Below are positions 1 through 4,980 of a stretch of DNA of 7,540 bases, piece after piece. Made by a program: the position numbers and the translations under genes. Origin of the DNA: Methanoregula sp. (GTDB lineage: Archaea; Halobacteriota; Methanomicrobia; Methanomicrobiales; Methanospirillaceae); assembly GCA_028705545.1 (NCBI GenBank), contig JAQWDG010000081.1, positions 1 to 7,540 on the forward strand, in the 5' to 3' direction. Every line of letters begins with the position of its first letter. The first letter of the stretch is position 1. Below the pieces are notes generated by a model. It was not told the DNA's origin. It worked only from the letters and a program-made list of their open reading frames with translations, and made no database searches.

Positions 1-567
1 ATGGAAAAGATCGGCGAAGGGAAGACACCGCTCGGGACATACATCCTTGGGGAGATCCGGTATGATGCCGGGACCGGGGCAGTACCGGCCGGTGAGCGGG
101 GTCGGGACCGGATCCGGTTCTCCCTGTCGGGATTCCCGCCGCGTTTTGTCATTGCGAGGCGCCGTGCGGTCTTTGGGCCGGGGACCGGTGTCATCCCCTC
201 CGGGAGCCGGTACCTGCTCGGGCTTCTCTCCAGCCATCTTGCCGGGTTTGTCTTTGACTGCCTCGCCCGGGCAGGAAACCCGGGGGAGCCGGTCGGGGAG
301 CTCATCGCCCGGTTCCCGGTAGCAGTCCCGGATTTCGATCTCCCTGCCGATGCTGCCCGGCACGGGCGGCTGGAAACGCTTGTGGCAGACCGGGAAATCC
401 TTCTCCGCCAGCGTTCGCGTGCCCGGTCGGAGCGGGAACATGAAGAGATCGACCGGGAAATAGTCTCGGCTGGAAAGCAGATCGATTCGCTCGTCTATGC
501 CATCTACGGGTTTTCCGTGGAGGAGATTGCGGTCATTGATAATATGCTGAAAAAAAGGGTACCTTAA
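1..567 (+). CDS. C-terminal part of a type IIG (Eco57I/TaqI-like) restriction-modification protein, partial or remnant
   Basis: In type IIG enzymes one polypeptide carries an adenine methyltransferase, a target-recognition region and usually a nuclease. Only the C-terminal end is visible here. Residues 1-25 (EKIG, TPLGTYILGEIRY) resemble the entry to the family's recognition region. Residues 48-86 (PRFVIA, SRYLLGLLSSHLAGFVF) resemble its later 'YLLGLLNS' block. Residues 100-120 carry the 'FPV..PDFD' block. Residues 125-184 form a charged helical tail ending IDSLVYAIYGFSVEEIAVID, the characteristic 'IDxLVYxLYGLxEEEI' terminus. The methyltransferase NPPY motif and any nuclease motif are absent. 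An ATG happens to be the first codon, but the reading frame very likely began upstream. The stretch between the two recognition blocks is much shorter than I remember for full-length members, so the gene may be decayed. It ends tail-to-tail, overlapping the neighbouring minus-strand gene by 4 nt. Family assignment is from motif memory; activity is doubtful. Confidence 0.72.
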   Translation: MEKIGEGKTPLGTYILGEIRYDAGTGAVPAGERGRDRIRFSLSGFPPRFVIARRRAVFGPGTGVIPSGSRYLLGLLSSHLAGFVFDCLARAGNPGEPVGELIARFPVAVPDFDLPADAARHGRLETLVADREILLRQRSRARSEREHEEIDREIVSAGKQIDSLVYAIYGFSVEEIAVIDNMLKKRVP

Positions 568-1103
568 AACGACCAGTTTTCTTCACGAAACATCCCGAAA
601 TGATCCATGGATATTATTCCCAGTTGTGAACAAACATCCGGGATTTTTTTCATATTTGCTGGATGCAGTAAAGGATTTCCGGACAGTTTTCCTTTTTCAT
701 TTGTAACGACACAAACACGGTATTTTGTTAACTTTTGTTGAGGTTGTTCTCTCATCAGCACTGCCAGCGCAACAACAAAAGGATCGGCATTGTGTAACTT
801 ATCAGATTCAGCATCTGCCATCCGCGGAAACTGCTGTAAAATTTTCTGAGTTGCCAAAATGAGTTCTTCGTCAAGATCGTAAAAAACAGAATCGTGAGCG
901 TTTACCCAAGTGAGTAGTAAATCATACCCTTCGAGAAGTTCCTTCTTTACTTCAACAGGTGCGATGAATCGTCCAAAAACCACCAGTTCATGGACATACC
1001 GCCAGACGCTCGGAAAGATATCGGAAGGGTACTGCCGCTGTAGTTCAATAAGTGTAGATGTATCGACAATATACAGATTCTCCGATCCGGACATTCGCGA
1101 CAC
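564..1103 (-). CDS. DUF4411 family PIN-like protein, probable toxin of an ImmA/DUF4411 module
   Basis: A 179-residue protein matching the DUF4411 pattern: YIVDTSTLIEL at residues 11-21 with a PIN-type aspartate (D14), PSDIFPSVW at 26-34, APVEVKKEL at 49-57 with acidic E51 and E55, NADPFVVALA at 105-114 with D107, VVTNEK at 132-137, and a C-terminal KIPDVC...FREENW signature. PIN-fold proteins are usually metal-dependent ribonucleases, and DUF4411 members are commonly paired with XRE/ImmA proteins in predicted type II toxin-antitoxin loci. The start used is GTG at 1103-1101, directly abutting the upstream gene's TGA, with AGGT a few bases upstream. An in-frame ATG at 1094-1092 is the alternative start and loses only three residues. 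Co-transcription and translational coupling with the ImmA gene are likely. Base composition is clearly AT-richer than the right-hand genes (21 G+C in 60 bases at 601-660), suggesting transfer. RNase activity is inferred. Confidence 0.85.
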   Translation of the reverse strand: MSRMSGSENLYIVDTSTLIELQRQYPSDIFPSVWRYVHELVVFGRFIAPVEVKKELLEGYDLLLTWVNAHDSVFYDLDEELILATQKILQQFPRMADAESDKLHNADPFVVALAVLMREQPQQKLTKYRVCVVTNEKGKLSGNPLLHPANMKKIPDVCSQLGIISMDHFGMFREENWSF

Positions 1104-2294
1104 TCACGACCTGGCCCGGAGACTCTCCAGATTCTTCATTTTTATATCCAGGTAATCCAGAGCATCGCGGCTCGTGATATACCCGAGATCGGAATTTTTC
1201 ATAACAAGCGATACAAACCGCTGTCCCTTCTCGTCAAAACATTTCTTATCAAGCGGGATAGCGGGACCGCCCTTTTTGGCAGCGAGCTTCTGTTTCTCCT
1301 TCGCCCGTTCTTTTGCTGCCAGAACATCCGCCCGGATCTTATCCCGTTCTGACCTGAACTGCGCTGGTGTAATATACTTTAAGGTAAGCAGCCGCATCAG
1401 GGCGGATTCCTTACTGATCTTCAAGCGGCTTGCAATTAATGCCGCAATTCGTGAATACTGCGTTGTCCGGATAAGTGTATCAATTTCCAGTTCCTTTTTT
1501 AAGAAATCCTCGGGAACAAGAAACGCTCCGGCAAACCGGTTGCACCAGTATTCGATCCGCCTGATCTTCTTATCGGTGACTTCGCTGCTGTCCATGTTGC
1601 AGACCGCGGACTCATTTAAGAGAATGTGCCCGTACTCGTGGAAGAGCGTGAATAACTTTGCATTCGGTGCATCGGATTCATTGACAACGATCACGAACGG
1701 TTCCGCATCGGTGAGAGAGAAACCCCGTGCATCTTCCACCGGCATCTTCAGCTGGAGAACCATGATATTTTTTTGTTCGAACCATTCCCTCCATACCGGG
1801 AACAGTTTCGTCGGTGTACTCGTCCTGATCTGATCCAGCGTGACCGGCACGTCAATTCTTTCATCGTTTGCGACCGACTCCGGGTTATCAGAGATAGCCC
1901 GGTTTCTGATGCCGACCCGGAAATCCTGACTCAGGTTCTCCATCAGCTCGCGGCGGACTTTCTGTAATCTCCGGGCTTTGCGGATAGCAAGAAGCGTCTC
2001 TTTTGAAAACCCCTCGCGTACTTCCGGAAGTTTCCGGAAATCCGGGAGGGTCCTTGTTTCCTCCGGTGGTTTTGAGAGCAGGAACGCAGCAAGGGGTCGT
2101 TTGAATGCATCAGAGAGTTTTTCGACCTTCGTCAAAGGTAAAACCGGTGGTGTTTTACCCTCGCACCAGCTCCGCACGTCAGCTTCCGGGACTTCGATGC
2201 GTCTGGCGATGTCTTTTGCAGGCCACCCGGAAGTACCACACAGCCACCGAAACACATCGGGTGCAATTGATACCTCAACAGATGCGCGTGACAT
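1104..2294 (-). CDS. XRE-family HTH / ImmA-IrrE metallopeptidase regulator, antitoxin candidate
   Basis: A 396-residue two-domain protein. An XRE-like helix-turn-helix lies at about residues 12-75 (GWPAKDIARRIEVPEADVRSW), followed by a linker and an ImmA/IrrE zinc-peptidase domain. That domain contains the HExxH site FHEYGH (H219, E220, H223) and a downstream EYWCNRFAGAFLVP helix (248-261) that should give the third ligand. A Lys/Ala-rich linker (about 320-345) and a C-terminal SLVMKNSDLGYITSRDALDYL segment follow, typical of this family. Family members cleave or control partner regulators; with a DUF4411 gene immediately downstream it is probably the antitoxin and autorepressor. The frame stays open to 2492, but ATG 2294-2292 is preferred: it begins just before the HTH, gives the family's usual length, and lies 10-15 nt from a predicted transcription start. 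No convincing Shine-Dalgarno precedes it, so translation may be nearly leaderless. Fold call is strong; role is inferred from context. Confidence 0.88.
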   Translation of the reverse strand: MSRASVEVSIAPDVFRWLCGTSGWPAKDIARRIEVPEADVRSWCEGKTPPVLPLTKVEKLSDAFKRPLAAFLLSKPPEETRTLPDFRKLPEVREGFSKETLLAIRKARRLQKVRRELMENLSQDFRVGIRNRAISDNPESVANDERIDVPVTLDQIRTSTPTKLFPVWREWFEQKNIMVLQLKMPVEDARGFSLTDAEPFVIVVNESDAPNAKLFTLFHEYGHILLNESAVCNMDSSEVTDKKIRRIEYWCNRFAGAFLVPEDFLKKELEIDTLIRTTQYSRIAALIASRLKISKESALMRLLTLKYITPAQFRSERDKIRADVLAAKERAKEKQKLAAKKGGPAIPLDKKCFDEKGQRFVSLVMKNSDLGYITSRDALDYLDIKMKNLESLRARS

Positions 2295-2300
2295 ACTATG

Positions 2301-2318
2301 AGAGACTCTAGTGAGAGT
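2301..2318. promoter_or_regulatory. Candidate operator dyad at the ImmA gene promoter
   Basis: Two overlapping dyads occupy these bases: AGAG-A-CTCT (2301-2309) and ACTCT-AGTG-AGAGT (2305-2318). TGAGAG also recurs directly at 2299-2304 and 2312-2317. The site lies between the predicted TATA box and the start codon, over the likely transcription start, where an XRE-type autorepressor would block initiation. The symmetry is seen in the sequence; binding is inferred. Confidence 0.4.
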
Positions 2319-2330
2319 TTTGTGATAATC

Positions 2331-2338
2331 TATTAAAA
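2331..2338 (-). promoter_or_regulatory. TATA-like box for the ImmA/DUF4411 operon
   Basis: On the minus strand this reads TTTTAATA within an AT-rich stretch. An archaeal transcription start about 25 bp downstream would fall near 2308, giving a short leader of roughly 12-15 nt before the ATG at 2294. The spacing is consistent with a promoter but no start site is demonstrated. Confidence 0.45.
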
Positions 2339-2425
2339 GATAACCCGGGCGCAGAGAGAAAGTGGGAAGATCGTTTTGCATTGCGCTCGTAAAACCTGTA
2401 ATCCCATTTTCAGTAAGTTTTACCA

Positions 2426-2460
2426 TTTTTATCATTTTTGCCAAAAATCTTATTTTGCCA
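2426..2460 (+). promoter_or_regulatory. Promoter/operator region of the AbrB-PIN operon
   Basis: This AT-rich stretch contains possible TATA boxes (TTTTTATC around 2426-2433, or CTTATTTT further on). It also has an inverted repeat ATTTTT-GCC-AAAAAT at 2434-2448 and a direct repeat TTTTGCCA at 2436-2443 and 2453-2460, spaced 17 bp start to start. These lie 30-60 bp upstream of the antitoxin start, suitable for autoregulation by a dimeric AbrB-type protein. Which AT-rich box is the true TATA is not resolved. Confidence 0.4.
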
Positions 2461-2475
2461 TGCGCTGCATTGTCC

Positions 2476-2482
2476 GGTGGAG
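2476..2482 (+). promoter_or_regulatory. Ribosome binding site that decides the antitoxin start
   Basis: GGTGGAG lies 9 nt before the ATG at 2492. It supports that start over the upstream in-frame ATG at 2438, which lies inside the AT-rich promoter repeats and has no such site. Confidence 0.65.
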
Positions 2483-2491
2483 TACAAAACA

Positions 2492-2791
2492 ATGAAACAC
2501 CCTGCCCGTCCGCATGGCAAACGTTCCCCTAAATCCGGCGTCAGCGAGCCGGTAGCGGAATACGCATCCGGTCCCGTGGTGACCATCGATGCGACCGGGC
2601 GCATGGTCCTCCCCAAAAAAATACGGGAGCATTACGGCGCCGACCGGTTCGTGGTCCGGGAAACACAAGGGCATATCGAGCTGGTCCCGGTCAAGCCCAT
2701 CCGTTCGCTTTTTGGGATACTACCCGATCTGGATCTCAAAGCCATCTACCGCGATCACGACCGCGAGGTTGCAAAGGAGGATGAGGAGTGA
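2492..2791 (+). CDS. vapB: AbrB/SpoVT-type antitoxin (VapB-like)
   Basis: A 99-residue protein with a swapped-hairpin AbrB DNA-binding domain at about residues 28-68: GPVVTIDATGRMVLPKKIREHYG, then a FVVRE...IELVPV strand pair. The hallmark 'GR.vLPk.iR' core is intact. Residues 1-27 form a basic, probably disordered extension (MKHPARPHGKRSPK). The acidic tail after residue 70 (SLFGILPDLDLKAI...EVAKEDEE) resembles the toxin-wrapping tails of VapB antitoxins. AbrB-type antitoxins dimerise, bind their own promoter and neutralise the partner PIN toxin. The gene overlaps the downstream toxin gene by 4 nt (GTGA), so the two are translationally coupled. The start is set by the GGTGGAG site at 2476-2482. 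Family call is secure; the symbol follows the partner's family. Confidence 0.9.
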   Translation: MKHPARPHGKRSPKSGVSEPVAEYASGPVVTIDATGRMVLPKKIREHYGADRFVVRETQGHIELVPVKPIRSLFGILPDLDLKAIYRDHDREVAKEDEE

Positions 2792-3177
2792 CCGGTATCC
2801 TCATCGATACATCTGCGTGGATGGAGATCTTTTGCGGCAGCCCGTGGGGACAGCGGGCGCTTGCCCGTCTTGAGAACCAATCCCCTCAGGCGATTTCGGT
2901 GCTGACCCTGTACGAACTCCAGTACCGGCTGGAACATTTGTACGGGGAGAAAAAGACCGCGACCCTGCTTGACACCGTTGTCGCAAACACCGAAGTCCTT
3001 CCTGTGGACAGCCGGATCGCGGTTGATGCCGGGCGGATCAAAGCCGGGCAGAAACGGGAGGGATCGTCAATAGGAGCGGTCGACTGCCTGATCCTTGCGA
3101 CAGCGCGGGCATACCGTCTCAAAATCCTTACCGGTGACCGGCACTTTGCCGGTTTTGATGAAACGATAACGGTATAA
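2788..3177 (+). CDS. vapC: PIN-domain ribonuclease toxin (VapC-like)
   Basis: A 129-residue protein of normal VapC length. The four acidic PIN positions are present: D7 in LIDTSAW, E43 in LTLYELQYRLE, D99 in GAVDCLILATA and D117 in LTGDRHF. These coordinate Mg2+/Mn2+ for endoribonuclease cleavage, in characterised VapCs usually of tRNA or rRNA. The start is GTG at 2788, which overlaps the antitoxin stop as GTGA and follows a purine-rich GAGGATGAGGA segment that can act as ribosome binding site. Toxin translation is therefore probably coupled to the antitoxin. All catalytic positions are intact, so the toxin should be active unless neutralised. The gene is followed by a seven-T tract. The RNA target cannot be read from sequence; the nearby tRNA gene is not evidence for it. 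Confidence 0.93.
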   Translation: MTGILIDTSAWMEIFCGSPWGQRALARLENQSPQAISVLTLYELQYRLEHLYGEKKTATLLDTVVANTEVLPVDSRIAVDAGRIKAGQKREGSSIGAVDCLILATARAYRLKILTGDRHFAGFDETITV

Positions 3178-3194
3178 TTCGCCCCGGCAGCTCA

Positions 3195-3201
3195 TTTTTT
3201 T
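3195..3201 (+). terminator. Poly-T terminator of the AbrB-PIN operon
   Basis: Seven consecutive T residues on the coding strand, 18 nt after the toxin stop codon. Archaeal RNA polymerase terminates at such T-tracts without needing a hairpin. Confidence 0.55.
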
Positions 3202-3239
3202 AACAGGACTCCGGGTCGTGCGGAACCTGCCGTATGTTT

Positions 3240-3270
3240 AAAAAAAAAGGTTAAAACCGGGAAAAGAAAA
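3240..3270 (-). terminator. T-rich terminator of tRNA-Lys
   Basis: Read on the minus strand just after the tRNA 3' end, the sequence is TTTTCTTTTC, then TTTT within GGTTTTAACC, then nine T residues (3248-3240). This is a multi-step archaeal T-tract terminator beginning immediately at the mature 3' end. Confidence 0.6.
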
Positions 3271-3344
3271 CGGGCCTGAAGGGATTTGAACCCTTGACCT
3301 GCGGATTAAGAGTCCGCCGCTATGCCGAACTAAGCTACAGACCC
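3271..3344 (-). tRNA. tRNA-Lys (anticodon CTT)
   Basis: The 74-nt cloverleaf folds fully. The acceptor stem is GGGTCTG / CAGGCCC (one G-U pair), with discriminator G at 3271. The D arm is GCTT...AGC with the GG of the loop. The anticodon stem is GCGGA / TCCGC around the loop CTCTTAA, placing CTT at 3310-3308 and decoding AAG lysine. The T arm is AAGGG-TTCAAAT-CCCTT. There is no intron and no encoded CCA, so CCA is added after transcription, as is common in archaea. The 3' end faces the toxin-antitoxin cluster, and a T-rich terminator follows directly. Confidence 0.97.
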
Positions 3345-3374
3345 AGTTTGACCTAATAAGATGGTCAATGCCTA

Positions 3375-3384
3375 GGAATAAAGG
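3375..3384 (-). promoter_or_regulatory. TATA-like box for tRNA-Lys
   Basis: On the minus strand this reads CCTTTATTCC. A start about 26 bp downstream falls near 3354, ten bases before the mature tRNA 5' end. This implies a short leader removed by RNase P. A second AT-rich stretch, CTTATTAG, at 3360-3353 is too close to be the TATA box. Confidence 0.45.
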
Positions 3385-3439
3385 TTTTGGAACTTCACAC
3401 CCCCGGCAGTCCCTGAAATATCAGAGCCCGGAGAATTCC

Positions 3440-3448
3440 TTTATACTT
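3440..3448 (+). promoter_or_regulatory. TATA box for the DHH-mptE-radical SAM operon
   Basis: TTTATACTT closely matches the archaeal TATA consensus. Its centre is about 29 bp before the ATG at 3473, so the predicted start near 3469 would give an almost leaderless mRNA. This box is the main argument for starting the gene at 3473 rather than at the upstream in-frame ATG at 3368. Confidence 0.6.
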
Positions 3449-3472
3449 ACGGCAGGTACAACTTCTCCTGAT

Positions 3473-4942
3473 ATGCCTGACACCGCCGGATTTTCATCCG
3501 TCATCCCGACGAAATACTGCATCTTCGGGTGCGGGACGAACGGGTATAATATCATAGAAGAGCTCGCAAAGGAAAACGAGCGGGCAGTCATCGTTGACCG
3601 GGACGAGTCGCGCGTCCGGCACCTCCGCGACCAGAAGTACGACGCGTACGTCCGGGACATCACCGCATCCGACATGCTCGTTGGCCTCCCGCCGTTCGAG
3701 ATCGCGTTTGTCATGGCCGGCGACGCGGACGCGAACCTCGCTGCGGTCCTCACCATAAAGAAGCGCTACCCGGAGGTGCAGCTGATCGCCCGGGCGGTCG
3801 ACCCGGTGACCGGCCAGAAGCTCACGGCAGCCGGTGCCGACCTCGTGATCTACCCGCAGGAGATCGTTGCCCGGACCGCGGTCTTCCAGGTAAAAAAGCA
3901 GCACGCGAGCCGGGTCTCCCAGAGGCTCTTTTCGCTCCTTGCCGGCTGGGACGGCATCCTCGGGATCATCACGCACAAGAACCCGGACCCGGACGCGATT
4001 GCAAGCGCCATGGCCCTGGCGGAGATTGCACGCCACGCGAACTCGAAAACCCTCACAACCCGGATTTTTTACGAAGGAAATATCGGCCACCAGGAGAACC
4101 GGACGTTCGTGAACCTCCTCGATATCAAAATGGAGCACCTGACACCCGAGGCACTCCAGAAGTGCACGTACCTTGCGATGGTGGACTGCCCGGGCCCGGG
4201 CTCGAACAACGATGTCCCGCCCCAGACAAGGATCCACATCATCATCGACCACCACAAGGACGGCAACCAGCCTTCCGGCCAGGGAATGTTCACCGACATC
4301 CGGCCCGGCATCGGGGCGACCGCGAGCATCATGACCCAGTACCTCCAGGAGCTCAGCATCCCGGTCGACAAACGGGTTGCGACCGCCCTCCTTTACGGCA
4401 TCCGGACGGACACAAAAGAGTTCAAGCGGAATGTCACTCCGCAGGACCTCGGGAACGCAGCATTCCTGCTCCCGCTCACGGATGCGGACCTGCTCGACAA
4501 GATCATGTCGCCGTCCATGTCGCAGGAGACGCTGGATGTGATAGGTAAAGCGATCCAGAACCGGAAGATCCAGAGCGGCTACCTCTTCTCGAACGTAGGT
4601 TACGTGATGAACCGCGACGCCCTTCCGCAGGCAGCCGATCTCTTAATCACGCTCGAAGGAGTGAACACGGCACTCGTGTACGGGATCACGGACACATCGA
4701 TTGTCATCTCGGCCCGGAACCGGGACATCCGGCTCCATATCGGAAACGCCCTTGCCGAAGCGTTCGGGGAGATGGGCGATGCGGGCGGCCACCCGAACAT
4801 GGCGGCGGCAAACCTTCCGCTCCACTACTTCGGGCACGTGGGCGACAAGACGGCGCTTCTCGATATCGTGATCGAGCCGATCCTCCTGAAGTTCAAGAAC
4901 CTCGTGGGCCTCGAGAACGATGACAAAAAGAATGAGGAGTGA
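3473..4942 (+). CDS. TrkA-N (RCK_N) / DHH / DHHA1 phosphoesterase
   Basis: A 489-residue three-part protein. Residues 14-135 form a Rossmann-type RCK_N/TrkA-N domain: YCIFGCGTNG with the glycine loop at 19-24 and acidic VDRD (D42) ending the second strand, as in NAD(H)-binding regulators of potassium channels. Residues 160-330 form a DHH phosphoesterase: THKNPDPDAIAS (H168, D172, D174), MVDCP (D238), DHH at 259-261 and D313 in GIRTDTKEF. All Mn2+ ligands look intact. Residues 370-475 form DHHA1, with GDAGGHPNMAAA carrying the substrate-binding GGH (438-440). Related DHH-DHHA1 enzymes include NrnA (nanoRNA, pAp) and GdpP/Pde2 (cyclic di-AMP). No membrane segment is seen. A cytosolic nucleotide phosphodiesterase under nucleotide or redox control is the best inference; the substrate is not determinable here. 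It is probably the first gene of a three-gene operon. Confidence 0.9.
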   Translation: MPDTAGFSSVIPTKYCIFGCGTNGYNIIEELAKENERAVIVDRDESRVRHLRDQKYDAYVRDITASDMLVGLPPFEIAFVMAGDADANLAAVLTIKKRYPEVQLIARAVDPVTGQKLTAAGADLVIYPQEIVARTAVFQVKKQHASRVSQRLFSLLAGWDGILGIITHKNPDPDAIASAMALAEIARHANSKTLTTRIFYEGNIGHQENRTFVNLLDIKMEHLTPEALQKCTYLAMVDCPGPGSNNDVPPQTRIHIIIDHHKDGNQPSGQGMFTDIRPGIGATASIMTQYLQELSIPVDKRVATALLYGIRTDTKEFKRNVTPQDLGNAAFLLPLTDADLLDKIMSPSMSQETLDVIGKAIQNRKIQSGYLFSNVGYVMNRDALPQAADLLITLEGVNTALVYGITDTSIVISARNRDIRLHIGNALAEAFGEMGDAGGHPNMAAANLPLHYFGHVGDKTALLDIVIEPILLKFKNLVGLENDDKKNEE

Positions 4943-4970
4943 GGCCGTGCGGTTCTGTCCGCACCGGGCC
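4943..4970 (+). promoter_or_regulatory. Strong hairpin between the DHH gene and mptE
   Basis: GTGCGG (4947-4952) pairs with CCGCAC (4959-4964) around a TTCTGT loop. Flanking GGCC (4943-4946) pairs with GGCC (4967-4970) across a two-base CG bulge. The hairpin begins right after the upstream stop codon and ends right before the mptE ribosome binding site. No T-tract follows, so it is not a terminator. It could separate translation of the two genes, mark an RNA-processing site or protect mRNA ends; this is inference. Confidence 0.5.
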
Positions 4971-4976
4971 GGGTGA
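4971..4976 (+). promoter_or_regulatory. Ribosome binding site of mptE
   Basis: GGGTGA, 4 nt before the ATG at 4981, matches the archaeal GGTGA core. It favours the 4981 start over a GTG at 4939 that overlaps the upstream stop codon and would add 14 atypical residues encoded across the hairpin. Confidence 0.6.
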
Positions 4977-4980
4977 GAGA

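Noticed and set aside
1174..1833. Plus-strand open frame of 219 codons opposite the ImmA gene
   Set aside because: The minus strand encodes the HExxH metallopeptidase; the plus frame is Ser/Phe-rich with no domain.
2434..2460. CRISPR-like repeats in the AT-rich region
   Set aside because: Only two 8-bp copies with a 9-bp gap are present, far too short for a CRISPR array; an operator is more plausible.
2438..2491. 18-residue extension of the AbrB antitoxin from the ATG at 2438
   Set aside because: It begins inside the promoter repeats without a ribosome binding site, whereas GGTGGAG precedes the ATG at 2492.
2295..2492. 66-residue N-terminal extension of the ImmA/IrrE protein from 2492
   Set aside because: It runs through the AT-rich divergent promoter region and the operator dyads, shows no domain, and the ATG at 2294 gives the expected family start.
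3178..3344. Possible attachment-site repeat of the tRNA 3' end within the window
   Set aside because: I looked for a second copy of the T-arm sequence elsewhere in the window and found none, so no attachment site is annotated.
3368..3472. 35-residue N-terminal extension of the DHH protein from the ATG at 3368
   Set aside because: It would overlap the tRNA-Lys promoter region and contain the gene's own TATA box at 3440-3448, and its composition does not resemble the Rossmann domain that starts just after 3473.
3494..4255. Long minus-strand open frame of 253 codons
   Set aside because: It lies wholly opposite the DHH gene, has no recognisable domain, and is expected by chance opposite GC-rich coding sequence.
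4939..4980. GTG start for mptE overlapping the DHH stop codon
   Set aside because: It would translate the intergenic hairpin, adds 14 residues not like the family, and the ATG at 4981 has its own GGGTGA site.
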